From assembly GCF_017104565.1 (NCBI RefSeq), contig NZ_JAAGPD010000009.1, positions 1 through 64,000 of the forward strand: DNA of 64,000 bases. The letters are read 5' to 3'. Origin of the DNA: Paraburkholderia sp. Tr-20389. Its GTDB lineage: Bacteria; Pseudomonadota; Gammaproteobacteria; Burkholderiales; Burkholderiaceae. The notes beneath the pieces were generated by a model. The model searched no databases, was not told the origin of the DNA, and was given only the letters and a program-made list of their open reading frames with translations. Within the stretch, counting starts at the first letter, position 1. Each line of letters begins with the position of its first letter. A program made the position numbers and the translations under genes. Below, in pieces: positions 9,437 through 18,397 of this stretch.

Positions 9437-9920
9437 CGGATCAACCCTTTGCAGGTTAGTGATGCGCTGTTGATTGAAGGCCGCTTGAATTATGCAGTAG
9501 ACAATTCCCTTACGCAGATTAAATGGCCGAAATTGACTACGGCGAAGGGGTTATTGTCGGGAAAACACTATTTTTTCTGAAGCCGGAATGGGATATGACC
9601 GGTGCGAGGCTTTCTGTTTCACATATTGCACGCGCCGGATGTATGCCAGGCAAGGGTTTGACGCACTATTCGCGGTGATGGGCGCGGTGCGGCGGCTATG
9701 CTGAAAAACGCATTCTTTGGCGGCGGTATTTCGATTTAATTGTGTCTTTTTAAAAGCGCCGATCGTGATTTTGCAATTGGGAATGCGGCCAGTAATTTTG
9801 GCGGAGCTTAATGAAAATGAATGGGCGCGGGTAAATTTTTCGCGAGCGATGACGGCGCTTGCGAGGCACGGCGGAAATTGGCGATCGGGATGCGTCGTGC
9901 AGAAAGCGTGACGCGAAATG
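9437..9920. other. Non-coding region between the polysaccharide cluster and tRNA-Lys
   Basis: About 480 bp without a credible gene. The stretch is noticeably AT-richer than its surroundings (9480-9560 and 9700-9840). It probably contains the minus-strand promoter of the glycosyltransferase. A 64-codon open frame at 9717-9911 has no ribosome site and no recognisable product. Confidence 0.4.
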
Positions 9921-9948
9921 AAAAGGGCTCAGCTTGCGCTGAGCCCTT
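9921..9948 (-). terminator. Intrinsic terminator after tRNA-Lys
   Basis: A 9-bp perfect stem GGGCTCAGC/GCTGAGCCC with loop TTGC is followed on the minus strand by TTTT. It begins about ten bases past the tRNA 3' end, as expected for a monocistronic tRNA transcript or the end of a tol-tRNA transcript. Confidence 0.8.
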
Positions 9949-9956
9949 CATATCTT

Positions 9957-10032
9957 TGGTAGGCCGTACGGGATTCGAACCTGTGACCAACGGATTAAAA
10001 GTCCGCTGCTCTACCAGCTGAGCTAACGACCC
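9957..10032 (-). tRNA. tRNA-Lys (UUU)
   Basis: On the minus strand the sequence starts GGGTCGTTAGCTCAGCTGG and ends with an encoded CCA, 76 nt in all. The D-arm AGCTCAGCTGGTAGAGC, the T-arm GGTTCGAATCC and a 7-bp acceptor stem with two G-U pairs are all present. The anticodon loop is CTTTTAA, giving anticodon TTT (complement of 9997-9999), which reads Lys codons AAA and AAG. It lies just after cpoB on the same strand, behind that operon's terminator. Confidence 0.97.
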
Positions 10033-10110
10033 AAAAGAGAAGCGAAATTATAGCGACGCTACATCAGACTGTCAATAAACGGGCCGGCAATCATCGCCTG
10101 CGCGTGCTCC

Positions 10111-10146
10111 AAAAGAAAAGCCCGGAACGGTGAAGTTCCGGGCTTT
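10111..10146 (-). terminator. Intrinsic terminator of the tol-pal operon
   Basis: A 12-bp perfect stem AAAGCCCGGAAC/GTTCCGGGCTTT with a 6-nt loop is followed on the minus strand by TTTTCTTTT. It sits about 100 bp after the cpoB stop and before tRNA-Lys. Confidence 0.85.
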
Positions 10147-10243
10147 CCGGCGAGAGGCGCGCGTATCGGTTCTTGAAGCGTCGACACTGCGCGTTTACTG
10201 CATCATGACAAACGGACGTCCGGCGAGAGCCGGGTGTCACGAA

Positions 10244-10993
10244 TCATTTGATCTGCGAGAGCTTGCTTTGTGCCGACTGCGCGACATCCGAGCCGCCGTA
10301 CTGCGCGACGATCTGTTCGAGCGTCTTCTTGGCGGCCGCCTTCTGGCCTTGTTCGAGCTGGTTGTTCGCGATGGCCAGCAGCGCCTCAGGCGCGCGCGGA
10401 TGCTGCGGATACTTCTGCACGACGCCTTGCCACACTGACGTCGAGCCCTTGTAGTCGCGCAGCGCATACAGCGCGTTGCCTAGCCAGTATTGCGCAGTAG
10501 GCTGATACGGGCTTTGCGGATACTTCGCGATGAAGCTGCGGAACGACGTCGCCGCATTCTTGAAGTCACCGCTGCGGAACTGCTGTGAAGCCGCGTTGAA
10601 CGCCTCCGTTTCACCCGGCTGCACGGTGCCTTCCACGCCATCGACCGTCTGTTGCTGCGGCTCGAACTTCTTCAGACGACCGTCGAGGTCGGTGTAGTAG
10701 TCCTTTTGCTGCTTCTGCAACGTCGTGACCTGATTGGTGAGGTCCTCGTTCTGTCCGCGCAGCGTCGCGACCTGCTGGTTCAGCTGGTCGAGACGGTTTT
10801 GCTGATCGAGGATCGTGCGTTGAGCCGCCGACAGCTGGCTCGACAGACTATCAGTCTTGGTGCGCAGATCGAGGATCGCCTGGCGAGCCTGATCGTCGTC
10901 GAACATGCCGGCGTGAGCGGGCAGGGCCATCACGGCCGACCCCGCGACGCAGGCGGCTGCGGCCATGCGCAGCCAGGAGAAACGGTGCGTCAT
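10244..10993 (-). CDS. cpoB: CpoB (YbgF), Tol-Pal associated periplasmic protein
   Basis: CpoB coordinates outer-membrane constriction by Tol-Pal with septal peptidoglycan synthesis. The 249-residue product has a signal peptide ending near PAHA-GMFDD. An N-terminal coiled coil rich in Gln and Leu (about residues 30-105) follows, then a linker and tandem TPR repeats in the C-terminal half (EAFNAASQQFRSGDFKNAA, PYQPTAQYWLGNALYALRDY, APEALLAIANNQLEQGQKAA), the standard CpoB layout. ATG at 10993 is chosen over GTG at 11005 because AGGTG lies 9 nt before it. It is the last gene of the operon, only 15 bp after pal. Confidence 0.95.
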   Translation of the reverse strand: MTHRFSWLRMAAAACVAGSAVMALPAHAGMFDDDQARQAILDLRTKTDSLSSQLSAAQRTILDQQNRLDQLNQQVATLRGQNEDLTNQVTTLQKQQKDYYTDLDGRLKKFEPQQQTVDGVEGTVQPGETEAFNAASQQFRSGDFKNAATSFRSFIAKYPQSPYQPTAQYWLGNALYALRDYKGSTSVWQGVVQKYPQHPRAPEALLAIANNQLEQGQKAAAKKTLEQIVAQYGGSDVAQSAQSKLSQIK

Positions 10994-11008
10994 ACGGCTT
11001 GTCACCTA

Positions 11009-11518
11009 TTACTGTTGATAGACGAGGTCCGCGCGGCGGTTTTGCGCCCACGACGCTTCGTCATGACCCGTTGCCTGCGGCTTTTCCTTGCCGAGGCTCA
11101 CGGCTTCCATTTCCGAATCCGGCACGCCCAGCAGCGACATCGAACGGCGGACGGCTTCAGCACGCTTCTGGCCGAGTGCCAGGTTGTATTCGCTCGTGCC
11201 GCGCTCGTCGGTGTTGCCCTGGATCAGGACGTGACGTTGCGGGTGGCTCTTCAGGTACTGAGCGTGTTGCTGCAGCAGCGGCTGGTAGTCGTCCTTGACC
11301 GAGTAGCTGTCGAAATCGAAATAGATGCTGCGCTTTGCCAGCGGGCTGTTCGGATCGTTCAGCGGATCGACGTTGACCGTGGCGACATCGTTCGGGTTGG
11401 GTTGTGCGCCCGTCGCGCCGCCCTTGCCGGCGTTTTCGTCGAGCTTCACGCCCGAATGACAGGCAGCCAGCGTGCCGACCATTGCCACGGCCAACGCGAT
11501 ACGAAGTTTGGACATCAT
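11009..11518 (-). CDS. pal: Pal, peptidoglycan-associated lipoprotein
   Basis: Pal anchors the outer membrane to peptidoglycan and binds TolB. The 169-residue precursor has a lipobox LAAC with Cys20 as lipidation site and a Gly/Pro/Asn-rich linker. The OmpA-like domain (about residues 60-169) carries IYFDFDSYSV and the peptidoglycan-binding GNTDERGTSEYNLALGQKRA region. AAGGAG lies 8 nt before the ATG. It follows tolB by 19 bp on the same strand. Confidence 0.98.
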   Translation of the reverse strand: MMSKLRIALAVAMVGTLAACHSGVKLDENAGKGGATGAQPNPNDVATVNVDPLNDPNSPLAKRSIYFDFDSYSVKDDYQPLLQQHAQYLKSHPQRHVLIQGNTDERGTSEYNLALGQKRAEAVRRSMSLLGVPDSEMEAVSLGKEKPQATGHDEASWAQNRRADLVYQQ

Positions 11519-11537
11519 GCTTTACTCTCCTTGTGTG

Positions 11538-12830
11538 TTATTGCATAAACGGGCCCCAGGACGGCTCGCGTACGCTGCCACCCTGAACGGACAGGACCTG
11601 CCGCGTCCGACCATCGGTCGATACTGCGGCCAACACGCCACGGCCGTTCACCTGAGTGGCGTAAAGAATGTACTGACCATTCGCCGCGAAGCTCGGCGAT
11701 TCGTCATGTGTTGTATCGGTGAGCGCCGTCGCGACGCCCGACTGCAGATCCTGGATATACAGCTTGAAGCCCCCGCCCGTGCGCGAGATGTATGCGAGCT
11801 GCTTGCCGTCCGGGCTCACGCGCGGACTCGTATTGTAGTTGCCCGTGAACGTCACGCGCTGCGCGCCGCCCGATGCCTCGCCGCCGGCGGGCATCTTGTA
11901 GACCTGCGGCTGGCCGCCGCGGTCGCTCGTGAAATAGATCGACTGGCCATCCGGCGAGTACGACGGTTCGGTATCGATCGAGCTGCCTTGCGTCAGGCGG
12001 CGCAGGCCGCTGCCGTCGGCGTTGACGGCGAAAATCTGCGTGTTGCCCGTGCGCGACAGCGCGACGGCCAGCGTGCGGCCGTCGGGCGACCATGCGGGCG
12101 CGCTGTTGTTGCCCTTCTGGTCGGACACGACGACGCGGCGCCCCGTCGGCAGATCGTGGATATAGACGATCGGCTTCTTCTTTTCGAACGAGACATACGC
12201 GACCTTGGTGCCGTCCGGCGACCACGCCGGCGAGATGATCGGTTCCGGGCTGGACAGTGCGATGTGCGCGTCCTGGCCGTCGGAATCGGAAATCTGCAAC
12301 TGGTAGCGGTTGCCCGTCTTGATCACGTACGACAGACGCGTCGCGAACACGCCGCGGCCGCCCATCAGCTTCGCGTAGATGTAGTCGGCCACCTTGTGCG
12401 CGCTCATGCGCAGGCCGCTCTCCGGGCTGACCAGCTCGAGGCCGCCGAGGCTTTGCTGGTTGACGGTGTCGTACAGCTTGAAGCGCACCTGGTACTGGCC
12501 GTTCGGCAGCTTGGTGACGCTGCCCGCGACGAATGCGTTCGCGCCTTTCGCCTTCCATGCGCCCAGATCGACGGAATCGCCTTCCGATACGGGCGCGCTG
12601 CCGGCGTCGATGTTGGTGAATTTACCGCTGCGCTGAAGATCCTGGCGGACAATCGTGCTGATCTGCTGGGGAGAATTTGCCTCGTTGGCAAAATTTGCCG
12701 TGGCGATCGGGAACTGGGTGGACCCGACGCCCGTCACGAGGACGTTGAGTTGCGCATGGGCGGCACCGCCCGCGGCGATCAGACACGACGCTACGAGTGC
12801 TCGCAGGCCTAGCTTGGTCATCAAACTCAT
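11538..12830 (-). CDS. tolB: TolB, periplasmic beta-propeller of Tol-Pal
   Basis: TolB links TolA to Pal in the periplasm and can be displaced from Pal. The 430-residue precursor has a signal peptide ending [12 protein letters not shown]. The N-terminal alpha/beta domain includes [20 protein letters not shown], and six blades follow with repeated [46 protein letters not shown] and [14 protein letters not shown] motifs. Length is normal for the family. It lies between tolA and pal, 116 bp after tolA. Confidence 0.98.
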   Translation of the reverse strand: MSLMTKLGLRALVASCLIAAGGAAHAQLNVLVTGVGSTQFPIATANFANEANSPQQISTIVRQDLQRSGKFTNIDAGSAPVSEGDSVDLGAWKAKGANAFVAGSVTKLPNGQYQVRFKLYDTVNQQSLGGLELVSPESGLRMSAHKVADYIYAKLMGGRGVFATRLSYVIKTGNRYQLQISDSDGQDAHIALSSPEPIISPAWSPDGTKVAYVSFEKKKPIVYIHDLPTGRRVVVSDQKGNNSAPAWSPDGRTLAVALSRTGNTQIFAVNADGSGLRRLTQGSSIDTEPSYSPDGQSIYFTSDRGGQPQVYKMPAGGEASGGAQRVTFTGNYNTSPRVSPDGKQLAYISRTGGGFKLYIQDLQSGVATALTDTTHDESPSFAANGQYILYATQVNGRGVLAAVSTDGRTRQVLSVQGGSVREPSWGPFMQ

Positions 12831-12946
12831 TGTTTATAGATTCCCCAAAAAACGAATTTCTAACACTTCACAACTGCAAACAGACCGGCTTGAGCAGAAA
12901 TCGTTCCCGGTAAGCCCGCGTAAGCGGGCGAATCGGGAACGGAGCA

Positions 12947-13987
12947 TCAGGCGGCCGGTCGCAGTGTGATCTTGAAGCTTTCAGGCGTCTTGCCGTTGAC
13001 GTCCTGCGGCATCGGGTCGGAGCGCTGGACGGCGCGCAATGCGGCGTCATCCCACGCCTGGTTGCCGCTGCTGCGCGTGACCGTCGCGCTCAGCAGCGTA
13101 CCCGTCGGCGAGCAGCGAACGGAAACGACGGTTTCGAGACCCGACGTATCGCCCGACCAGATGATGTTCGGTTGCACGCGACGCTTAACCTTGTCCGCAT
13201 AGCCCGGCGACGTGGCGTTGCCGCCCGAGCCGGTGCCCGTGCCGCTCTTCGCGAGGCCGTTGCCCGTCGAGCCTTCACCGCCCGCCATACCCTGCATCGC
13301 GGCGAGACGCTGACGGCGCTCCGCGTCGAGCTTCTTCGCGGCCTCGGCCTGCGCTTGAGCCTGAGCCTGAGCTTTCGCCTTGGCGGCCTTCGCGGCGTCA
13401 GCCTTCGCCTGCGCGTCGGCTTGCGCCTGCTTGGCTTCCTGTTCCTTCTGCTGTTCTTCCTGCTGCTTCTTCAACTGCTCCTGCTTCTGCTGGGCGAGTT
13501 GCTGCTGCTTGAGCTTTTCAGCCTGCTGTTGCTGCTGCTGTTGCTGCTGCTTGAGCTTCGCGGCGGCGGCTGCGGCGGCCTGGTCTGCCGCGAGTTGCTT
13601 CTGGCGCTTAGCCTCGGCTTCCTGCTGAGCCTGCAGCTTCTGCTGGCGCTGCTGCTCGGCGAGTTCGGCCTGACGCTGGGCTTCCTGCTGCTGCTTGCGC
13701 TTCTTCTCCTGCAGCGCGATGTCGGCCTCTTCGTCGTTCACCTGCGGCGCCGGCTTGACGGGCGCGGGCGCGGGCGGCGGCGGAGCGGGGCGCGGCGTCG
13801 GCACGTCGGGCACTTCCGTCCACAGTTCGGCTTCGGCGCCTGCGGGCGTGCTGTTCTGCCAGTGAATGCCGTGATACAGGAAGAATCCGAGCAGCACGTG
13901 CATCACCACGGCGAGCGCAATGGCGCGGCCTGTACCGCGCTCGCGCGGCGGTTGCAGCGGATAGGCGTTGTTCTGTCGGCGGGTCAT
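12947..13987 (-). CDS. tolA: TolA, energy-transducing envelope-spanning protein
   Basis: TolA carries the proton-motive signal of TolQR across the periplasm to TolB and Pal. The 346-residue protein has one membrane anchor (about residues 21-38) and a Pro-rich stretch (62-83). A long Ala/Gln/Lys/Glu-rich helix runs from about 90 to 235 and includes nine consecutive Gln at 147-155. The C-terminal TonB-like domain (from about 262) has YADKVKRRVQPNIIW and VRCSPTGTLLSATVTRSSG. Its ATG overlaps the tolR stop codon by four bases, so the two are translationally coupled. Confidence 0.97.
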   Translation of the reverse strand: MTRRQNNAYPLQPPRERGTGRAIALAVVMHVLLGFFLYHGIHWQNSTPAGAEAELWTEVPDVPTPRPAPPPPAPAPVKPAPQVNDEEADIALQEKKRKQQQEAQRQAELAEQQRQQKLQAQQEAEAKRQKQLAADQAAAAAAAKLKQQQQQQQQQAEKLKQQQLAQQKQEQLKKQQEEQQKEQEAKQAQADAQAKADAAKAAKAKAQAQAQAQAEAAKKLDAERRQRLAAMQGMAGGEGSTGNGLAKSGTGTGSGGNATSPGYADKVKRRVQPNIIWSGDTSGLETVVSVRCSPTGTLLSATVTRSSGNQAWDDAALRAVQRSDPMPQDVNGKTPESFKITLRPAA

Positions 13988-14430
13988 TGCGATTTGACGA
14001 GCAATCCAACGCGCTTGACGCCGCGAGCCTTGAGGTCGGACATCACGTTCATCACGACTTCATATTTGACGGTTTTGTCGGCGGCGATCACGACAGGCTG
14101 ATCGGGATGCGACGCTTCGCGGTCGGTGACGAAGCCGCGCAGGTCGGCTTGCGTCATCGTCTCCTGCTGGGTCGCGCCTGAGTCGTCCTTGTACTTGACG
14201 CTCATGTTGCCGTCGGCCTTGATGTTGACGACGACGGGCGGCGTCTGCTGCTGCGGCGCGGCGCCGCCGACCGTCGGCAGATTCACGATGGACGGCGCCA
14301 CGAGCGGGGCCGTCACCATGAAAATCACGAGCAGCACGAGCATCACGTCGATGTACGGCACGACGTTGATGTCGGCCATCGCGCGGCGCGAGCGGCTGCC
14401 GCGCATGCTGGAACGAACTGAACCGGCCAT
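13984..14430 (-). CDS. tolR: TolR, ExbD-type proton channel subunit
   Basis: TolR works with TolQ as the proton-driven motor of the Tol-Pal system. The 148-residue protein has a short basic N-terminus and a single helix, DINVVPYIDVMLVLLVIFMV, containing the conserved proton-carrying Asp (YIDVMLV). A periplasmic ExbD domain follows and ends in VMSDLKARGVKRVGLLVKSQ. AAGGAG lies upstream of the ATG, and tolQ ends only 11 bp before. Confidence 0.98.
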   Translation of the reverse strand: MAGSVRSSMRGSRSRRAMADINVVPYIDVMLVLLVIFMVTAPLVAPSIVNLPTVGGAAPQQQTPPVVVNIKADGNMSVKYKDDSGATQQETMTQADLRGFVTDREASHPDQPVVIAADKTVKYEVVMNVMSDLKARGVKRVGLLVKSQ

Positions 14431-14441
14431 CGTGGGACTCC

Positions 14442-15119
14442 TTAATGGGCCTGACGCTGCAGGATGTTCGAGAACTCTTCGATGAAGGTTTCGAAGCGGA
14501 TCGCGAGGCGATCGATGTCGTGCGCGTAGCGGTTGTAGGCGACCACGGCGGGGATCGCGGCGAACAGGCCGATCGCCGTTGCCGTCAGCGCTTCGGCGAT
14601 GCCGGGCGCAACGTTCGCAAGGGTAGCCTGCTGGACGTTCGCAAGGCCGCGGAACGCGTTCATGATCCCCCAGACCGTGCCGAACAGACCGATATACGGG
14701 CTGACTGAGCCGACGGAAGCGAGGAACGCGAGGTTCGCTTCGAGTACGTCCATTTCGCGCTGGAAGGCAGCGCGCATCGCACGGCGTGCGCCGTCGAGAA
14801 TCGCGCCCGGATCGTTGATCCGCTTTTCCTTGCCCTTCAGGAATTCACGCATGCCCGACTCGAAAATACGTTCGAGCGCACCGATCGTGTGACGGTTGTT
14901 CGCGGCGCTCTGATACAGCGCCTGCAGGTCGCCGCCCGACCAGAAATCGCGTTCGAAACGTTCAGTCTGCGCCCGCGCGCGGCGAATCGCAAACCACTTG
15001 CGGAAGATGAAAGTCCACGACATCAGCGACAGCAGCAACAGCAGCGCCATCACTGCCTGCGCCAGCAGGCTCGCATTGAGAACGAGAGAAATGATCGACA
15101 GATCTTGTGTAGTGTTCAT
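14442..15119 (-). CDS. tolQ: TolQ, MotA/ExbB-type proton channel subunit
   Basis: This is the inner-membrane motor subunit partnered with TolR. The start MNTTQDLSIISLVLNASLLA at 15119 gives 225 residues, the family norm. Three helices are clear: near residues 12-40, then SVGSVSPYIGLFGTVWGIMN (MotA/ExbB signature) and ANVAPGIAEALTATAIGLFA in the C-terminal half. A TTG-started extension to 15161 is possible but unusual. No strong ribosome site precedes 15119. It lies 164 bp after ybgC, so it may share the ybgC promoter. Confidence 0.97.
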   Translation of the reverse strand: MNTTQDLSIISLVLNASLLAQAVMALLLLLSLMSWTFIFRKWFAIRRARAQTERFERDFWSGGDLQALYQSAANNRHTIGALERIFESGMREFLKGKEKRINDPGAILDGARRAMRAAFQREMDVLEANLAFLASVGSVSPYIGLFGTVWGIMNAFRGLANVQQATLANVAPGIAEALTATAIGLFAAIPAVVAYNRYAHDIDRLAIRFETFIEEFSNILQRQAH

Positions 15120-15283
15120 AGAGGTTCGATGTAACGTCCCGGGTGGGGCGTCCGGCTGCAAGGTGGGTCGAAGCGTTCGGTCGGCATTCAGTCGGCAAAC
15201 CGGAAGCTTCGGCGGGTCCTTCGCCGAACCATACTTGGTCTTGTTGTGACCGTTACGAGTTCACTGTCCAGGTAACAACGCGT

Positions 15284-15754
15284 TCAAATACTCGCCGTTG
15301 ACACGCTGGCGCCGCTTGAGTCCGGTCCGCGCTGCAAGGCGGCGTGAACCGGTGGAGGAATGGCTGACGGCTTCATCGATTGTGCGTCGACACAACCGAC
15401 GCGGATCGTCCCCGTCGCCAGCAGCGTGTCGCCACGCCAGGCTTCCTGGGCGAAATCCACCGACGCGCGGCCAAGCTTCTCGATCCGGCTGACGATGCGC
15501 AGCATGTCGTCGAGCCGGGCAGGCGCGCGATAGTCGAGGGCAGTGCTGCGCACGACGAAGAGCGCACCCGTTTCTTCAGCCAGCTTGCGTTGATCGACGC
15601 CGCACGCGCGCAGCCATTCGGTGCGCGCGCGCTCGAAAAACTTCAGGTAGTTCGCGTAAAACACGATGCCGCCGGCGTCGGTGTCTTCGTAATACACGCG
15701 AATCGGCCAGATAAAGCCGATTTCGGCACCGGACTGACTATCAGACATATTCAT
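15284..15754 (-). CDS. ybgC: YbgC, Tol-Pal-associated acyl-CoA thioesterase
   Basis: This hotdog-fold thioesterase is conserved as the first gene of tol-pal operons. The 156-residue product has VYYEDTDAGGIVFYANYLKF near residue 19, with the catalytic Asp of the 4-hydroxybenzoyl-CoA thioesterase group, then FERARTEWLRACG. Family members hydrolyse short or medium acyl-CoA or acyl-ACP and are thought to act in phospholipid metabolism. ATG at 15754 is chosen by alignment to the usual start; ATGs at 15748 and 15763 are close alternatives. Confidence 0.93.
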   Translation of the reverse strand: MNMSDSQSGAEIGFIWPIRVYYEDTDAGGIVFYANYLKFFERARTEWLRACGVDQRKLAEETGALFVVRSTALDYRAPARLDDMLRIVSRIEKLGRASVDFAQEAWRGDTLLATGTIRVGCVDAQSMKPSAIPPPVHAALQRGPDSSGASVSTASI

Positions 15755-15895
15755 GGCGCGCATTTTACCGGAACGCAAAAGGGCGCCGCATTTTTGGGCA
15801 CTGTTGTACCGGAATGTGTTCTGCGCACGCGACAGGCGCCGCATCGACGCCACCCTGTGCAGGGCTGTGCGGTCGATGCGGCACGCTCGCGATGC

Positions 15896-16642
15896 CTAGC
15901 CCCGATGGATGTTCAGGCCGGCGAACGACTGTGCGACGGGCATCAACTCGATTGTATTGATGTTGACGTGCGCGGGACGCGTCGCGATCCAGTAGATGGA
16001 ATCGGCGATGTCTTCCGCCGTGAGCGGCTGGACGTTCTGGTAGACGTTCGCCGCCTTCTCGTCGTCGCCGCGGAAACGTACGTTCGAAAATTCGGTGCCG
16101 CCGCACAGTCCCGGCTCGATGTCCGTCACGCGGACGGGCGTGCCGTGCAGGTCCGCGCGCAGATTCAGGCTGAACTGGCGCACGAAGGCCTTGGTCGCGC
16201 CGTACACGTTGCCGCCCGGATACGGCCACATGCCCGCCACCGAGCCCAGATTGAACACGTGTCCGCGATTGCGCTCGATCATGCCCGGCAGGAACGCGCG
16301 CGTGACCTGCACGAGACCCGTGCAGTTGGTGTCGATCATCGTGGTCCAGTCGTCGAGCTCGGCGCGCTGCGCAGGCTCGAGACCGAGCGCGAGGCCGGCG
16401 TTGTTGACGAGCACGTCGACGGCGGCAAAGTCGGCGGGCAGCGCGGCGGGGACGGCTTCGACGGCCGCGCGGTCGCGCACGTCGAGCTCGAACGGCAGCA
16501 GGTTGTCGCCGAGTTCGTCGGCGAGCGCCTGAAGACGGTCCTTGCGGCGCGCGGTCGCGACGACGCGGTGGCCGCCTTTGACGAAAGCCCGGGCGATAGC
16601 GGCGCCGAATCCTGCGGACGCGCCGGTGACGAACACGATCAT
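15896..16642 (-). CDS. SDR family oxidoreductase, YdfG-like 3-hydroxy acid dehydrogenase
   Basis: This 248-residue classical short-chain dehydrogenase has the NADP-binding VTGASAGFGAAIARAF (residues 5-20) followed by ARRKDRL, with basic residues favouring NADP. It has NNAG at 80-83 and the catalytic triad Ser134, Tyr147 and Lys151 in NLGSVAGMWP/NVYGATK. The tail GLCGGTEFSNVRFRGD resembles YdfG, which acts on L-allo-threonine, serine and 3-hydroxy acids. AGGGA lies about 6 nt before the ATG. It is transcribed away from glyA, so both use the region 16643-17143. The exact substrate is inferred from family resemblance. Confidence 0.88.
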   Translation of the reverse strand: MIVFVTGASAGFGAAIARAFVKGGHRVVATARRKDRLQALADELGDNLLPFELDVRDRAAVEAVPAALPADFAAVDVLVNNAGLALGLEPAQRAELDDWTTMIDTNCTGLVQVTRAFLPGMIERNRGHVFNLGSVAGMWPYPGGNVYGATKAFVRQFSLNLRADLHGTPVRVTDIEPGLCGGTEFSNVRFRGDDEKAANVYQNVQPLTAEDIADSIYWIATRPAHVNINTIELMPVAQSFAGLNIHRG

Positions 16643-16808
16643 TGCTGTTCCCTGGTCGGTGGAGAAAGGCCACAAGCCTACTTCCAACGGCGCGATGCGG
16701 CAAGAATGACCCCGCCGCGCGAAGGCGCGTTCGGGCAGGCCCCCCGGCGGTCGCCGCACCGGTATGGCGGGGCTGCGGGCGGCTTGCGCGGGGCGCTCTC
16801 CCGCTTGG

Positions 16809-16837
16809 TTGCCTATTCGACCCGGTTCCAATACACT
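16809..16837 (+). promoter_or_regulatory. Candidate sigma-70 promoter of glyA
   Basis: TTGCCT (16809-16814) and TACACT (16832-16837) are separated by exactly 17 bp. A transcript would begin near 16844, a few bases before the ZTP aptamer, and would carry a leader of about 300 nt to the glyA ATG. Confidence 0.6.
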
Positions 16838-16850
16838 AACGCGCTCACCC

Positions 16851-16953
16851 CTGCGTGACTGGCGATAGAACCCAATGCTGTCAAGCCTGACGGGTTCAAG
16901 GTGGAGCGTCCCACCGTGAAGCGCAGGGTGCCGTTTTGCCGTTCGCCTGGGCA
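16851..16953 (+). promoter_or_regulatory. ZTP (pfl) riboswitch in the glyA leader
   Basis: The leader carries the conserved landmarks of the pfl RNA class, which senses the folate-stress alarmone ZMP/ZTP. These are CTGCGTGACTGGCG at 16851, CCACCGTGAAGCGC at 16911 and CGCCTGGGCA at 16944. The pairings fit: P1 is CTGCG (16851-16855) with CGCAG (16922-16926). Inner hairpins are GAACCC/GGGTTC (16868-16897) and GGTGG/CCACC (16900-16915). P3 is TGCC (16929-16932) with GGCA (16950-16953). The pseudoknot is GGCG (16861-16864) with CGCC (16944-16947). glyA, the source of one-carbon units, is an established target of this class. The expression platform is probably within 16954-17143. Confidence 0.88.
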
Positions 16954-17143
16954 GCCATGTATCGCGCGCGCCGTCGTTTGCGCTGCCGGTGGTTGTCCTG
17001 ACTCGCGTGTGCGGCACCTCCTTCATACGCCACGTCAAGCCTCCCGCCATCAGCAGTGGCCAGCAGTGCTGCGTACCTACTACGCTCCCGGCACACGACC
17101 TGCGCACGATCCGGTCAACCTGAACACACTTAACGGAACCAGC

Positions 17144-18391
17144 ATGTTTGACAGAGCCCAAAGCACCATCGCCAACGTCGATCCGGAAATCTGGAACGCC
17201 ATCCAGGACGAAAACCGCCGTCAGGAAGAGCACATCGAACTGATCGCGTCGGAAAACTACACGAGCCCGGCCGTGATGGCCGCGCAGGGCTCGCAGCTCA
17301 CCAACAAGTACGCCGAAGGCTACCCGGGCAAGCGCTACTACGGCGGCTGCGAATACGTCGACGTCGTCGAGCAGCTCGCGATCGACCGCGTGAAGCAGCT
17401 GTTCGGCGCGGAAGCCGCGAACGTCCAGCCGAACTCGGGCTCGCAGGCCAACCAGGGCGTGTTCTTCGCGATGCTCAAGCCGGGCGACACGATCATGGGC
17501 ATGAGCCTCGCGCACGGCGGCCACCTGACGCACGGCTCGCCCGTCAACATGTCGGGCAAGTGGTTCAACGTGGTCAGCTACGGCCTGAACGAAGCCGAAG
17601 ACATCGACTACGAAGCGGCCGAGAAGCTCGCCCAGGAACACAAGCCGAAGATCATCGTCGCGGGCGCATCGGCGTTCGCGCTGCGCATCGACTTCGAGCG
17701 TCTGTCGAAGATCGCGAAGTCGGTCGGCGCGTATCTGATGGTCGACATGGCGCACTACGCCGGCCTGATCGCGGCAGGCGTCTACCCGAACCCGGTGCCG
17801 TTCGCCGACTTCGTCACCACGACCACCCACAAGAGCCTGCGCGGCCCGCGCGGCGGCGTGATCCTGATGAAGGCCGAATTCGAGAAGCAGATCAACTCGG
17901 CAATCTTCCCGGGCATCCAGGGTGGTCCGCTGATGCATGTGATCGCGGGCAAGGCCGTCGCGTTCAAGGAAGCGCTGGCGCCCGAATTCAAGGAATACCA
18001 GCAACGCGTGGTCGAGAACGCGCGCGTGCTGGCTGAAACGCTCGTCAAGCGCGGCCTGCGCATCGTCTCGGGCCGAACGGAAAGCCACGTGATGCTGGTC
18101 GACCTGCGCGCGAAGAAGATCACGGGCAAGGCAGCGGAAGCGGCGCTCGGCGCGGCGCACATCACCGTCAACAAGAACGCGATTCCGAACGATCCGGAAA
18201 AGCCGTTCGTGACGAGCGGCGTGCGTCTGGGTTCGCCCGCGATGACGACGCGCGGCTTCGGCACGAAGGAAGCCGAGCAGGTCGGCTTCCTGATCGCCGA
18301 CGTGCTGGACAACCCGGAAGACACGGCGACGATCGAGCGCGTGCGCGCGCAGGTCGCCGAGCTGACGCAGCGTTTCCCGGTTTACCGCTAA
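17144..18391 (+). CDS. glyA: Serine hydroxymethyltransferase
   Basis: This PLP enzyme interconverts serine and glycine while charging tetrahydrofolate with a one-carbon unit; it is cytoplasmic and usually dimeric. The 415-residue protein shows [19 protein letters not shown] near the N-terminus, the [11 protein letters not shown] cofactor region and [19 protein letters not shown]. The PLP lysine is Lys230 in [16 protein letters not shown] at 17144 gives the standard N-terminus ([17 protein letters not shown]); the ribosome site is weak, which suits control from the leader. nrdR follows after 6 bp, so the two are probably co-transcribed. Confidence 0.98.
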   Translation: MFDRAQSTIANVDPEIWNAIQDENRRQEEHIELIASENYTSPAVMAAQGSQLTNKYAEGYPGKRYYGGCEYVDVVEQLAIDRVKQLFGAEAANVQPNSGSQANQGVFFAMLKPGDTIMGMSLAHGGHLTHGSPVNMSGKWFNVVSYGLNEAEDIDYEAAEKLAQEHKPKIIVAGASAFALRIDFERLSKIAKSVGAYLMVDMAHYAGLIAAGVYPNPVPFADFVTTTTHKSLRGPRGGVILMKAEFEKQINSAIFPGIQGGPLMHVIAGKAVAFKEALAPEFKEYQQRVVENARVLAETLVKRGLRIVSGRTESHVMLVDLRAKKITGKAAEAALGAAHITVNKNAIPNDPEKPFVTSGVRLGSPAMTTRGFGTKEAEQVGFLIADVLDNPEDTATIERVRAQVAELTQRFPVYR

Positions 18392-18397
18392 GCCGCC

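Noticed and set aside
9717-9911. A 64-codon frame upstream of tRNA-Lys
   Set aside because: It has no ribosome site, odd composition and no recognisable product.
16643-17143. Glycine riboswitch upstream of glyA
   Set aside because: The tandem glycine-aptamer landmarks are absent, while the ZTP/pfl blocks and pseudoknot are present.
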